A stretch of DNA of 64,000 nt from Planococcus glaciei (GCF_900099655.1 NZ_FNDC01000001.1:434001-498000); one strand, 5' to 3'. Positions 25,613 to 34,429 are shown, counted from the stretch's first letter. The notes: a model not told the origin generated them from the sequence alone. Program-made: numbers and translations.

Positions 25613-27004
25613 TCAGTTTTTCACCGGTTCGTTCAATTGCTTATAGCCTGCGCCAGGGTGCGATTCTTTCAGTTTGCTTTGGCCTTGGCCGTAGATTTTC
25701 TCGCGGTACGTTCCTTCTACATATTCTTTTTGGACGAGCCCGCGCTCCTGCAGGACGGGAACTACCAGTTCCACAAAGTCCACGAAGCTTCCCGGTGCCA
25801 GCGTATAGGCAAGGTTCAAACCGTCTGCGCCTGTTTGTTCCACCCAATTTTCAACTTCGTCGGCAATCTGTTCCGGTGTTCCGACCGCTACCGGCCCCCG
25901 TCCGCCGATTCCGACAAACGTGGCGAGTTCCCGGATGGTCCATTTGCGGTCCGGATCCGCCCGTGTGAACACTTCAACAGCCGACTGCATCGCGTTGCTT
26001 TGGATGTATTCCAAGGTATCGTCGGGATCATAGCCCGAAAAATCGATGCCCGTCCAGCCGCCAAGCAAGGCAAGTGCGCCTTCGTAGCTGACATAGTTTT
26101 TCAGTTCTTCGTATTTGGCCTGCGCTTCTTCTTCTGTCTTGCCGACAATGGCGGTGAACGTCGTGTAGACGATGACATCTTCCGGGTCTCTTCCGTTAGC
26201 CACGATTCGTTCACGCAGTGCATCGATACCTTTTTTCACCACTTGGACGGTCGGACCGGCTGTGAAGACGGATTCCGCATGCTTGGATGCAAATTCACGG
26301 CCGCGCGGCGAAGCGCCTGCCTGGAACAAAACAGGGGTGCGCTGCGGCGAAGGCTCCGATAAATGCGCGCCCGGCACTTTGAAATATTCCCCTTCGTGGC
26401 GGATGTCATGGACTTTTGACGGGTCGGTGTAGACTTGCGCTTCTTTATCGCGGACCACTGCCCCGTCTTCCCAGCTTCCTTCCCACAGCTTGTAGCAGAC
26501 TTCCAAATATTCCGCTGCGTAGTCATAGCGCTGGTCGTGGCTCATCTGGTCTTCTTGGCCGATATTGAGGGCCGCACTTTTCAGGTAGGATGTGACGACG
26601 TTCCAGCCGACCCGCCCTTTCGTCAAATGGTCAAGCGTCGACATGCGCCGCGCAAATGTATAAGGATGTTCGTGACTGACCGAAGCCGTCACGCCGAAAC
26701 TCAAATGTTTGGTTGCTGAAGACATGAGCGGCACGACGAGCAAGGGGTCATTGACCGGCGTCTGGACCGCGTTGCGGAGAGCGGCGTCACGTGAACCCTC
26801 GTAAACATCGTATGTACCCAATACGTCGGCCAAAAAGATCGCGTCGAACTTCCCTTTTTCCAACAGCTTCGCAAGCTCGATCCAGTACTCGCTGTCTTTG
26901 TACGTATGGGAGCGGTCGTCTTCATGCCGCCATAAGCCCGGGGACTGGTGGCCTCCTGCACATACCATTTCAAATGCGTTCAAGTAAATCCGTTTCTTCG
27001 TCAT
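25613..27004 (-). CDS. FMN-dependent monooxygenase (NtaA/SnaA/DszA family)
   Basis: 463-residue bacterial-luciferase-like flavin monooxygenase that uses FMNH2 from a separate reductase. KKRIYLNAFEMVCAGG at the start, KFDAIFLADVLGTYD, GRVGWNVVTSYLKSAALN and LFQAGASPRGREFASKHAE are NtaA/DszA family blocks. Members oxidise nitrilotriacetate, dibenzothiophene sulfone, dimethyl sulfone or similar. The S-box upstream makes a sulfur substrate the best guess. The start is the ATG at 27004 (AGGAGG 6 nt upstream). It is first in the operon with the symporter. No flavin reductase is nearby. Confidence 0.9.
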   Translation of the reverse strand: MTKKRIYLNAFEMVCAGGHQSPGLWRHEDDRSHTYKDSEYWIELAKLLEKGKFDAIFLADVLGTYDVYEGSRDAALRNAVQTPVNDPLLVVPLMSSATKHLSFGVTASVSHEHPYTFARRMSTLDHLTKGRVGWNVVTSYLKSAALNIGQEDQMSHDQRYDYAAEYLEVCYKLWEGSWEDGAVVRDKEAQVYTDPSKVHDIRHEGEYFKVPGAHLSEPSPQRTPVLFQAGASPRGREFASKHAESVFTAGPTVQVVKKGIDALRERIVANGRDPEDVIVYTTFTAIVGKTEEEAQAKYEELKNYVSYEGALALLGGWTGIDFSGYDPDDTLEYIQSNAMQSAVEVFTRADPDRKWTIRELATFVGIGGRGPVAVGTPEQIADEVENWVEQTGADGLNLAYTLAPGSFVDFVELVVPVLQERGLVQKEYVEGTYREKIYGQGQSKLKESHPGAGYKQLNEPVKN

Positions 27005-27061
27005 ATTATTCCTCCTCATTTTTTGTTTTGGAATTGCTGCGGCTTCGTTTTATTGGAACAT

Positions 27062-27102
27062 ATAAAAAGCCCTCTTTTCTCTGCATACGAGAAAAGAGGG
27101 CT
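27062..27102 (-). terminator. S-box expression-platform terminator
   Basis: 14-bp perfect stem AGCCCTCTTTTCTC/GAGAAAAGAGGGCT followed by TTTTTATA on the minus strand, between the SAM aptamer and the monooxygenase gene. Confidence 0.9.
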
Positions 27103-27122
27103 GCGTTAATGGACGATTCCGC

Positions 27123-27231
27123 TCTCTTATCTCCCAAGAAAAATTCTTGCTGGAATTAGCACCTTTCTGACAAATGTCAGAGGTTGCTGAAGCGTCAACG
27201 GGCCAGTCCCTCGGCTTCTCTGGATAAGATT
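27123..27231 (-). promoter_or_regulatory. SAM-I (S-box) riboswitch aptamer
   Basis: The minus strand shows the S-box core in order: CTTATC (P1), AGAG, GAGGGACTGGCCC, the GCAACC block, AAGGTGCTAATTCCAGC and closing GATAAG. With the terminator downstream, high S-adenosylmethionine should stop transcription. The rest of the 27005-27521 gap is AT-rich and holds only likely promoters for the two divergent units. Confidence 0.95.
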
Positions 27232-27521
27232 ATTAAATTTAAATCCAATCATAGTACTAGGAAATTAAGAAGTCAACCAAACATTTTAAATTATTTGATT
27301 ATTTATCCAACATTTTTATACTTCTGATTTCTCTAAAGCTTTAGCTTATCGCCTTTAAAGCGCTTCCAAATTATTTGAAAATTATTTATTTATATTGTCT
27401 TCTTTCTCTATAAATTCTATGATGAAATGAAGATGGATTAAGGGGTTGGGGTTATTGCGGAAAACAGAGGCGTATTCGAAAAATGAAGTGTTCACCGATT
27501 AAAAATATTGAGGAGAAAAAC

Positions 27522-28079
27522 ATGACAAATATTATTCCAAACCTGTTTACCGGGGAAAAGCTAAAGCTTTCCCAGCCGCGTGAAGAAGATACAGAATTGA
27601 TGCTGAGGTGGGGAGAAGATTCCGATTACCTGCGGAATATCGATACCGAGTTCGCACTTCCCCGCACGCAGGAACAGCTCGCCAGCGAAGGAGCACCGAA
27701 TCCCCATGAAGTATATTTCCGGTTGCGGACAATTGACGAGGACCGCTTGATCGGCTTTATCGTCATCCATTCCATCGAGTGGAATAACCGTGCGGGTTTG
27801 CTGGCGATCGGCATCGGCAATGCAGAAGATCGCAGCAAAGGCTTCGGAACGGATGCCCTGAAGCTGATCCTTCGCTACGCATTTCATGAACTGAACCTGG
27901 ACCGCGTCGGCCTTGAAGTGATTGAGTATAATGGAGGCGGCATCCGTGCCTATGAAAAAGTCGGCTTTCAAATTGAAGGCCGCAAACGTTCGATGGTATA
28001 CCGTGACGGCAAACGCTTTGACGTTATCGTCATGGGCATTTTGCGCCCCGAGTGGGAAGCAATCCAAGCTGAAAATTAA
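27522..28079 (+). CDS. GNAT N-acetyltransferase
   Basis: 185-residue RimJ/RimL-type acetyltransferase. The acetyl-CoA site is around EDRSKGFGTDALKLILRYAF, and LNLDRVGLEVIEYN...AYEKVGFQIEG is the typical C-terminal core. The start is the ATG at 27522 with TGAGGAG 6 nt upstream. The acceptor may be a protein N-terminus, an antibiotic or spermidine; the sequence does not say. It is monocistronic. Confidence 0.87.
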   Translation: MTNIIPNLFTGEKLKLSQPREEDTELMLRWGEDSDYLRNIDTEFALPRTQEQLASEGAPNPHEVYFRLRTIDEDRLIGFIVIHSIEWNNRAGLLAIGIGNAEDRSKGFGTDALKLILRYAFHELNLDRVGLEVIEYNGGGIRAYEKVGFQIEGRKRSMVYRDGKRFDVIVMGILRPEWEAIQAEN

Positions 28080-28082
28080 CGA

Positions 28083-28122
28083 GGAAAAGCCGGACATCTC
28101 AATGGATGCCCGGCTTTTTCCT
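28083..28122. terminator. Bidirectional terminator between the acetyltransferase genes
   Basis: AAAAGCCGG...CCGGCTTTTT stem with an additional ACATC/GATG(C) segment, between convergent genes. Confidence 0.85.
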
Positions 28123-28132
28123 GTCAGCTTTC

Positions 28133-28693
28133 TTATTCTTCTAGCTGTTTGATGGTTCTGATCGGATTGCCGCCAACGAAGGCATTGGCTGGAACGTCTT
28201 TGTTGACGACTGCACCGGAAGCGATGACTGCGTTGTCGCCGATGGTGATGCCTGGATTGATGACAGCCCGCCCGCCAATCCAGACATTGTCTCCGATTCG
28301 GACAGGTCTCCCGGCTTCCGGTCCGGCAATCCGTTCTTTGGCATTCAAGGGATGCGTCGCTGTGTAGATGTGGACGCCCGGCCCCATCAGGCAGTTTGCA
28401 CCAATCCGAATTTCACTGACGTCCAGAAAAACGCAGTCAAAATTGGCGTAGAAGTTTTCCCCGACATGGATGTTGTAGCCGTAATCACAGCGGAATGCCG
28501 GTTCGACTACCAAAACCTCTCCCGTCGAGCCGAACAGTTCTTTCAACAAGGCGGTTCGCCGGTCCATGTCTGCTTCGAGCGACTGGTTGAACAGCCGAGT
28601 CAGACGCCGCGCGTGCAGGCGTTCTTCCTGCAGTTCCGGATCCGCCGCGTCGTAAAGTTCACCTTTCAGCATCTTCTCTTTCTCGCTTTTCAT
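28133..28693 (-). CDS. maa: Maltose/sugar O-acetyltransferase
   Basis: 186-residue left-handed beta-helix (hexapeptide repeat) enzyme of the LacA/Maa family, acetyl-CoA dependent. The N-terminal [15 protein letters not shown] is the Maa domain. [20 protein letters not shown] and the catalytic His in [11 protein letters not shown] are present. The end ...[11 protein letters not shown] matches. The start is the ATG at 28693, with GAGGAGG 7 nt upstream. Monocistronic. Confidence 0.9.
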   Translation of the reverse strand: MKSEKEKMLKGELYDAADPELQEERLHARRLTRLFNQSLEADMDRRTALLKELFGSTGEVLVVEPAFRCDYGYNIHVGENFYANFDCVFLDVSEIRIGANCLMGPGVHIYTATHPLNAKERIAGPEAGRPVRIGDNVWIGGRAVINPGITIGDNAVIASGAVVNKDVPANAFVGGNPIRTIKQLEE

Positions 28694-28808
28694 CTGATGC
28701 CCTCCTCTTTCTGCATTTATTGCTCTTATCATCCTATTTTTCGGGGTAAATGGCTACTGGAAAATGCAGCTGCAATGGCTCTCGAAAAGCTTCTTTTCCC
28801 AATAAACG

Positions 28809-28844
28809 ACAGAAAGAGCCTTAGCGAATAAAGGCTCTTTCTGT
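28809..28844 (-). terminator. Probable terminator after the MmgE/PrpD gene
   Basis: ACAGAAAGAGCC/GGCTCTTTCTGT 12-bp stem just past the stop; the T run is weak. Confidence 0.6.
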
Positions 28845-28848
28845 TGCT

Positions 28849-30198
28849 CTAGTTGATCACTTTTTCTAAATAGGCTTTTGTCAATTCGATCAATTCGCCT
28901 AAATCTCTCTTTTCGTCAATCGTGTACATTGCTGTCCGCAGTTTGTTCGCCTGTTCCGCACCGATAATTGGGTGGGTCAGGTTATTGAATTTCCGGGCCA
29001 AGTCTTCATCGGTCATCGGATTTTCGATGGACCCGGTCGCGTGTTTCACGACATGCTCGACTGTGCTTCCATCTTTCAGGAATGCCGTGGCATAGACTTC
29101 TTCTTCCTTGACGCTGGCGTCGACTTTCGGTGAAATTTTCGAGCGGAATTCAACAACTGCCGGGTCGGTGACTTTGCCGTCTGCATACTGCGCCTCAGCG
29201 GCATCGCCTTCCAAGAACGCCACGGCGCCTGTGTGGTAAATGCTGAATTTGCCTGCAAGGCCAGTCGGCGGCGTCGGTTTGCCGGTCAATTCCAGGACAT
29301 ACGGATTCACCGCCAGCTCAATGCGCTCCACGTCTTCCGCCTTCACCTGCTTGCCGAGTGCAATGCACGCATCGATCGACGGATGCAAAACTATGCCGCA
29401 TGCGTAGGGTTTGAACGCATTCTTCAGCAATTCCCACTGGTTGCCCCAATTGACGTTCACTTTTGACAAATCGTGTTCAGGTGCCAGCACATTGGCAAAT
29501 CCGCGCTTTGCTTCCAATACTTCCGTTGAACTCGTGAAGTTCTTTTTGGCGAGCAGCGCCGCCATCAGGCCGTTCTGCGCCGCTTTCCCCGGATGGAACG
29601 GTTTCGTCATCGTCCCGAACATTTCACGAAGGCCAAACGACTGCGTCCCGGCGATTCCGAGCGCCCATATCATCTGCTCCTCGTCGAGTTCAAGCAAGAT
29701 GCCCGCTGCGACGGCTGCTCCAAAAACTCCTGTTGAACTCGTGATGTGGTAGCCAAGATGGTAATGGCTTGGATAAACAGCATTGGCTATGCGCAGCTCC
29801 GCTTCACAGCCGAGGATAAATGCATGCAGCACCTGCTCGCCTGTCAAATTGAGTTTCTCAGCGAGCGCCAATACGACCGGCGCAACCGGACCGCTTGGAT
29901 GGTGGATCGTGTCGAGATGCGTATCGTCGTAATCGAAAATATGCGAAGACATGCCGTTAATCAAACTGCCGAGCAACAGATCCACTTTTTCCGTACGGCC
30001 GAAAATCGACACTTGTTCCGCGGAGTTGATGTCTTCTTTCAGGCCAAGCACCATATCGACCGATGGATGCTGCGATGCGCCGATGGCGACCCCCATCCAG
30101 TTGAACAAACTTCGTTTGCCGTGGAGCTTTACTTCTTCCGGAATGCCGCTCATTTTTGTCTTCATTACATTTTGCACCAATGTTTTGGTTTCCATCAT
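28849..30198 (-). CDS. MmgE/PrpD family dehydratase
   Basis: 449-residue member of the 2-methylcitrate dehydratase/iminodisuccinate epimerase family. HIFDYDDTHLDTIHHPSGPV near residue 80 is the family signature, followed by GCEAELRIANAVYPSHYHLGYH. No methylcitrate synthase or lyase is nearby, so a methylcitrate cycle is not supported; other PrpD-like enzymes act as cis-aconitate decarboxylase or epimerases. The start overlaps the GntR stop codon (ATGATG/TGA), so the two are coupled and the regulator probably senses its substrate. Confidence 0.85.
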   Translation of the reverse strand: MMETKTLVQNVMKTKMSGIPEEVKLHGKRSLFNWMGVAIGASQHPSVDMVLGLKEDINSAEQVSIFGRTEKVDLLLGSLINGMSSHIFDYDDTHLDTIHHPSGPVAPVVLALAEKLNLTGEQVLHAFILGCEAELRIANAVYPSHYHLGYHITSSTGVFGAAVAAGILLELDEEQMIWALGIAGTQSFGLREMFGTMTKPFHPGKAAQNGLMAALLAKKNFTSSTEVLEAKRGFANVLAPEHDLSKVNVNWGNQWELLKNAFKPYACGIVLHPSIDACIALGKQVKAEDVERIELAVNPYVLELTGKPTPPTGLAGKFSIYHTGAVAFLEGDAAEAQYADGKVTDPAVVEFRSKISPKVDASVKEEEVYATAFLKDGSTVEHVVKHATGSIENPMTDEDLARKFNNLTHPIIGAEQANKLRTAMYTIDEKRDLGELIELTKAYLEKVIN

Positions 30199-30854
30199 CC
30201 GTTTCCACCCTCTGCTATTTTTTTAAGCGCATTTTCTTTTGCTTTCCGTACATGGAACCTCGCTGTACTTTCCGCAAAATCCCCATCCCCCGATTGGATT
30301 GCGCTGATCATCATCTTGTGTTCTTCGATATTTTCAAGCGGACGCCCCGCGTGCGACAGCGATGTCGCCATCATCAGGCTGATTTGCGTTTGCAGCATCG
30401 TCATGATTGCTTCCAAATAGAAGTTCTCGGACAGCCGCGCCACCGTCAAGTGAAATTCCGAATTGATTTCAGACAACTCCTTGATGTTGTTGGCGACCGC
30501 TTCTTTTTCCGCCCGCGCAACGTAGCCCTCCAATTCTTCCATGATTTCAGGCGTCTGGATTTGCGAAAGCGTCCGTGCCGCCAATCCTTCAAGCAGCTCC
30601 CTCACTTCATACAGCTGCTTTACTTTTTCGACCGTCAGCGTGACGACTTTCACCCCTTTATGCGGCACATGTGTCACAAGCCCCTGCTCTTCCAGCTTCC
30701 GGATGGCTTCCCGGACCGGTGTCCGGCTGACGCCGATTTTATCCGCCAAGTCCCTTTCCGTCAGCGTCTGCCCCGCTTTTATGTCCCCCGTACGGATGGC
30801 GTTGTATAAATAATCATAAACGGAGTTCTTCTTTACTTCAGTGATGGGAATCAT
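30195..30854 (-). CDS. GntR-family regulator with FCD domain
   Basis: 219-residue FadR-subfamily repressor. A winged helix (about 8-75) includes LTERDLADKIGVSRTPVREAIRK. An all-helical FCD ligand domain (about 85-210) has Asp/His ligand residues in NSEFHLTVARL and HKMMISAI, which usually bind a metal and a carboxylate. The start ATG is preceded by GAGCGAATCC, a modest ribosome site. It heads the operon with the MmgE/PrpD gene. Two GGTATACC-type operators lie upstream, so autoregulation is likely. Confidence 0.88.
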   Translation of the reverse strand: MIPITEVKKNSVYDYLYNAIRTGDIKAGQTLTERDLADKIGVSRTPVREAIRKLEEQGLVTHVPHKGVKVVTLTVEKVKQLYEVRELLEGLAARTLSQIQTPEIMEELEGYVARAEKEAVANNIKELSEINSEFHLTVARLSENFYLEAIMTMLQTQISLMMATSLSHAGRPLENIEEHKMMISAIQSGDGDFAESTARFHVRKAKENALKKIAEGGNG

Positions 30855-30879
30855 GGATTCGCTCCTGTTCTTCTTTTGA

Positions 30880-30965
30880 ATGGTATACCATCTTTAAAAT
30901 TAGTATAGATAGAAAGGATAAATAGGTCAATATAAATATCTGAATTTTAATAATTGTATACCAAA
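30880..30965. promoter_or_regulatory. Paired GntR operator sites
   Basis: ATGGTATACCAT (30880-30891) and TTGTATACCAAA (30954-30965) share the core (T)GGTATACCA/TGTATACCA and are centred 74 bp apart, about seven helical turns. They lie between the GntR start and the glycerate kinase terminator. They fit the FadR-type T-GT-N3-AC-A consensus. Confidence 0.65.
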
Positions 30966-31027
30966 TATCTTATTGACTCATTATGACGATGCCAGGCACT
31001 CTCTCACAAGGGCAAAGCGCAGAGCAA

Positions 31028-31064
31028 AAGAAGGCTCTCCGGGAAATCAATCCGGAAAGCCTTC
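31028..31064 (-). terminator. Terminator of glycerate kinase
   Basis: AAGAAGGCT...AGCCTTCTT and CCGG inner pairs; T run on the minus strand. Confidence 0.75.
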
Positions 31065-31065
31065 T

Positions 31066-32205
31066 TTACATTGTGTATCGGTGGAAATACGTGCGCACAA
31101 TTTGTTCAGCGCTTTCTTCCAGCAACTCCGCCGCGTTTTGCATCGCTTCCTGGAGCGCCATGGGTGAGTTGATGATGCTGTGAATGCTGACAACGCCGTG
31201 TTCGTGCAGGACATCGGTGCCTTTTCCAACGGAGCCGGCGAGAATAATCGTCGGCACATTGCTGCGGTTCGCCCGCTGCGCGACCCCGAGAGCTGTTTTT
31301 CCGAATGCCGTCTGGTGGTCCACTTTTCCTTCGCCCGTTATGACCAGATCGGCTTCCTGCAAATGACCGTCGAGACCGATGTAATCCAGGACCACATCGA
31401 TGCCGCGTTTCAGTTCAGCCGGAAAAAAAGCTTGAAAAGCACCGCCGGTTCCTCCCGCTGCCCCTGCACCTGGCCGGTTATGCAATTCCAGGCCGGTTGC
31501 TTCTAAAATCCGGTCTGCCCAGTTCGTCAGGTTGCGGTCCAACAACTCCACGTCTTCCGGTGAAGCGCCTTTTTGGGGACCGAAAACATGGGAAGCCCCA
31601 TCTGGCCCAATCAGCGGATTTTCCACATCCGAAGCAATGACGAAACGGCTCCGGCTGATCCGTTCATCAAAATTTGTGAAATCCAGTCCGCTGACTTTCT
31701 GCAATTCGCCGCCGCCCGGGCCGATTTCCTGGCCGACGTTATCGTAAATCCGCAACCCCAAAGCTTGAAGCATGCCGGCGCCTCCATCATTGGTTGCCGA
31801 ACCGCCAAGCCCGACGATGAATGAGGAAAAGCCGTCATCGAGCGCCTGGCGAATCAATTCGCCGGTGCCGAACGTCGTGGTTTTCAGCGGAGCGAGTTTT
31901 CCATCCGGCACCAAATGCAGTCCGGATGCTGCAGCCATTTCAATGGCGCAGGTTTTTCCGTCCCCCAACACGCCGTAAGCCGCCTCTACCGTATTTCCGA
32001 GAGGCCCGGTTACGCTCAGCTGCTTTAATTCCCCCCCGGTCGCCGCCACTAAGGTTTCCATGGTCCCTTCGCCGCCATCCCCGATCGGAAGCAGTACCGT
32101 TTCAACATCCGAAAAAGCTTTGTGGACTCCTTTGCCAATCGCTGCCGCTGCCTCGACGGCACTTAAACTTCCTTTAAACGAATCCGGTGCAATGATGATT
32201 TTCAT
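31066..32205 (-). CDS. glxK: Glycerate kinase, GlxK/GarK family
   Basis: 379-residue type II glycerate kinase that phosphorylates D-glycerate with ATP. MKIIIAPDSFKGSLSA at the N-terminus, PIGDGGEGTMETL, GLGGSATNDGGAGMLQALG (nucleotide loop) and ITGEGKVDHQTAFGK are all family blocks. The start is the ATG at 32205 with GGAGGGG 5 nt upstream; the in-frame opening at 32307 adds residues not in the family. Monocistronic here; no glyoxylate or tartronate genes adjoin it. Confidence 0.93.
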   Translation of the reverse strand: MKIIIAPDSFKGSLSAVEAAAAIGKGVHKAFSDVETVLLPIGDGGEGTMETLVAATGGELKQLSVTGPLGNTVEAAYGVLGDGKTCAIEMAAASGLHLVPDGKLAPLKTTTFGTGELIRQALDDGFSSFIVGLGGSATNDGGAGMLQALGLRIYDNVGQEIGPGGGELQKVSGLDFTNFDERISRSRFVIASDVENPLIGPDGASHVFGPQKGASPEDVELLDRNLTNWADRILEATGLELHNRPGAGAAGGTGGAFQAFFPAELKRGIDVVLDYIGLDGHLQEADLVITGEGKVDHQTAFGKTALGVAQRANRSNVPTIILAGSVGKGTDVLHEHGVVSIHSIINSPMALQEAMQNAAELLEESAEQIVRTYFHRYTM

Positions 32206-32361
32206 CCGATCCCCTCCAAACCGCGTCCTTCTGCTTACCCAAATTATAGGGATATGGCAGCCATCCGTCCATCGGTTCCAAAACTCCAAGTTTTTTTCAT
32301 TATGCACTTGTCTATTCCCCGCTCATTTCATACGATAAAAGAAAATGAGGAGGCTGATGGA

Positions 32362-32757
32362 ATGGACAACGAAGACCGTTCGATTTATATTGACGCCGAC
32401 CCTGAAACGGTCTGGCATGCGCTGACCAATGAGGACAATTTCTCTGCCTGGTATGCACCGGGTTCGGTTTGGCGGATTCCGGAGCTGGAAGCCGGCTGCA
32501 AAGCCCTCTTTACCTTGATGCCAAGTGAACACAATCAACTCGAAGAAGGCGAACATGTCGACATGAGTTTTACGATTACGGAAGTTGTGCCATACAGCCG
32601 CTTTTCCTATATGGCTGACGAAGACGAGCTTCACTTTATTTTTGATGTGCGGCCGGAAAATGCCGGCAGCCGGGTAACAGTCAACATGGACGGTTTTGGA
32701 TTGAGCCTCGAAAACTTGAAGGCTTTTGCAGAAGGCCGGGAACCTCCAAATGTCTAA
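32362..32757 (+). CDS. SRPBCC (AHSA1-like) domain protein
   Basis: 131-residue START/Bet v1-fold protein: IYIDADPETVWHALTNEDNFSAWY opens the fold, and FIFDVRPENAGSRVTVNMDGFG is the late beta sheet. Such proteins bind hydrophobic ligands; the ligand is unknown. The start is the ATG at 32362 after GAGGAGG. Acidic overall. Monocistronic, ending in the terminator shared with ktrA. Confidence 0.8.
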   Translation: MDNEDRSIYIDADPETVWHALTNEDNFSAWYAPGSVWRIPELEAGCKALFTLMPSEHNQLEEGEHVDMSFTITEVVPYSRFSYMADEDELHFIFDVRPENAGSRVTVNMDGFGLSLENLKAFAEGREPPNV

Positions 32758-32763
32758 GCATAC

Positions 32764-32805
32764 AAAAAAGCCGCCGCTCTTTTTTTAAGGAGCGGCGGCT
32801 TTTTT
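32764..32805. terminator. Bidirectional terminator
   Basis: AAAAAAGCCGCCGCTC/GAGCGGCGGCTTTTTT 16-bp stem between convergent genes. Confidence 0.9.
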
Positions 32806-32808
32806 GCT

Positions 32809-33465
32809 TCAGATGCCTCGGTCTTCCAGCCGTTTCAAGTCATTCCGGTGTCCCATGACAATCAGGATGTCGCCAAGCTGCAGCTGGTCATTTGGAAGCG
32901 GTGCGATATCCACTTCTTCCTGCCGCTTGATCGCCAGTACGATGCATTTGTATTTTTCACGGAAGTTCAACTGGTTCAGCGTTTTATCCGCCACTTTCGC
33001 GGATGCCACCAGTTCAATGATGCTGTATTCGTTGGACAAATCGATGTAATCGATGATTTTATCAGAGTGCATATGCTGCGCCACCCGGATGCCCATTTCG
33101 TTTTCGGGCTGAATCACTTTGTCCGCGCCCACTTTCTCCAAAATCTTCTGGTGCTGCAGGTCCCGCGCTTTGACCCAGACTTTCGCGATGCCGATTTCTT
33201 TCAGCATCAGTGTACACAATACACTTGCCTGCAGGTTGTCTCCGATCGCCACGATGGCGTGGTCGAAATTCCGGACGCCGAGCGATTTCAATTCGCTTTC
33301 GTCGGTCGCATTGGCCACAACGGCATGGGAGGAATAATCCCGCAAATAGTCTACCCGGTCAACGTTGGTGTCAATGGCCAGCACTTCATGGCCCAGCCGG
33401 TAAAGCTCTTTGCATACACTGGTGCCGAATCGGCCCAGCCCAATTACCACTACTTGTTTTTTCAC
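32809..33465 (-). CDS. ktrA: Ktr potassium uptake regulator (KtrA/KtrC)
   Basis: 218-residue cytoplasmic RCK protein that gates a KtrB/D channel. The N-terminal Rossmann domain has VIGLGRFGTSVCKEL and a nucleotide-binding acid in AIDTNVDR. The C-terminal TrkA_C part (about 135-218) binds c-di-AMP in homologs. GTG start at 33465 with AGAGGGA 5 nt upstream. The membrane subunit is not in the window, and no ydaO riboswitch precedes it. Confidence 0.9.
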   Translation of the reverse strand: MKKQVVVIGLGRFGTSVCKELYRLGHEVLAIDTNVDRVDYLRDYSSHAVVANATDESELKSLGVRNFDHAIVAIGDNLQASVLCTLMLKEIGIAKVWVKARDLQHQKILEKVGADKVIQPENEMGIRVAQHMHSDKIIDYIDLSNEYSIIELVASAKVADKTLNQLNFREKYKCIVLAIKRQEEVDIAPLPNDQLQLGDILIVMGHRNDLKRLEDRGI

Positions 33466-33902
33466 TGCATTCCCTCTTTTCTGCAGCATCCTGCCTCTTG
33501 GCTACAGTATAGCTTCTCGAACTCAGGAGTTGAAGCATTTCGTGTAAATCGCTTGAAATTATTGAATAGGCTTCTGAGCTGCGGCCGATGTGTGGCGAAT
33601 TGTGACAAAGCTGCCTTGAGTTGCTACCAATCTTTCCTGAGTTACAACCAATCCTTCATGAGTTGCAACCACTCTAAGATTTCAACAATACTAGGCTGCC
33701 CATAAGCAGCTGTATCCCCCCTTTTTTCATCTTTCATTCTCTTCCAGCAGGAATTTTTTTATCTTATACCAGCAACACTTTCGGACTGTACAAGTCACCA
33801 AATTCTACCGCTTCAAATATGAATATTTGTTTTTGAAAAGGATCTTTAATCCCTTATAATGAGCTAATACTACTATTCGGTATTTATTAAAGGAGAATTC
33901 TA
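33466..33902. other. Intergenic region between ktrA and the Nudix gene
   Basis: Contains TATACT (33506-33511, minus), a possible ktrA -10, and the 21-nt tandem repeat at 33617-33674. A good Nudix promoter is TTGAAA (33833-33838), 16 bp, TATAAT (33855-33860) on the plus strand. Nothing else is recognisable. Confidence 0.6.
33617..33674. repeat. 21-nt tandem repeat, about 2.8 units
   Basis: Units start at 33617, 33638 and 33659, each TGAGTT(G/A)C(T/A)ACCA. Same period as the repeat at 21.5 kb but a different sequence. Confidence 0.75.
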
Positions 33903-34352
33903 ATGGAGACAATGAAATTCGGCGAACAAACCGAAGGCATCGAATACCCTGTAAGAAAAGGCGTTTACGCGGTCATTTTCAATGAACAGAAAGACAAACT
34001 GGCCATTGTGCAGTTGACGCGCGGACCGGTTTTCCTGCCGGGCGGCGGTCTGGAAGAAAACGAATCCCCCGAAGAATGCCTGAAACGTGAAATGCTCGAG
34101 GAGACGGGCCATGAAGTGGTTGTCGGACCTTATATCGGGCACGCGCAGCAAGTTTACCGGTCCAGCCAGAACGGCCCCGCCATAAACGACGGCTCTTTCT
34201 ATCTTGCCGCAATCGGCGATAAAGTGCAGGAGCCGATCGAAGAAGACCATCACCTGAAATGGCTGCCGGTCCGCGAGGCCAAAGAACGCCTTTTCCATGA
34301 ACACCATCGCTGGGCGGTACAGGAAGGGCTGAAAAGCAGCGGTTCGAAGTAA
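33903..34352 (+). CDS. Nudix hydrolase
   Basis: 149-residue pyrophosphohydrolase. The Nudix box GX5EX7REUXEEXGU is complete, beginning GGGLEENESPEECLKRE and ending EETGHEV (about residues 39-64). ATG start with AAAGGAG. The substrate (nucleotide sugar, oxidised nucleotide or other X-linked diphosphate) is not evident. Monocistronic. Confidence 0.9.
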   Translation: METMKFGEQTEGIEYPVRKGVYAVIFNEQKDKLAIVQLTRGPVFLPGGGLEENESPEECLKREMLEETGHEVVVGPYIGHAQQVYRSSQNGPAINDGSFYLAAIGDKVQEPIEEDHHLKWLPVREAKERLFHEHHRWAVQEGLKSSGSK

Positions 34353-34363
34353 AAACAGCATTA

Positions 34364-34403
34364 AAAAAGGAATTGTCCCAAATTACTTTTGGGACAATTC
34401 CTT
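34364..34403 (-). terminator. Terminator on the minus strand, probably of selA
   Basis: AAAGGAATTGTCCCAAA/TTTGGGACAATTCCTTT stem with six T on the minus strand; on the plus strand it could also end the Nudix transcript. Confidence 0.65.
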
Positions 34404-34429
34404 TGCGACGAAGCTAGCGCAGCGATGCA
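34401..34429. repeat. 29-bp repeat, inverted copy of 40904-40932
   Basis: Begins CTTTGCGACGAAGCTAGC. The reverse complement of all 29 bases occurs inside the MITE-like element behind selD. A degenerate second copy (GAAGCTAGCACAGCGAT) follows at about 34447. Confidence 0.85.

Noticed and set aside
28849-30198. Methylcitrate cycle (prpD)
   Set aside because: No prpB or prpC-like genes nearby; the MmgE/PrpD family has several other activities.
33617-33674. CRISPR array
   Set aside because: Units are 21 nt in direct succession without spacers, and no cas genes are present; same for 21501-21585.
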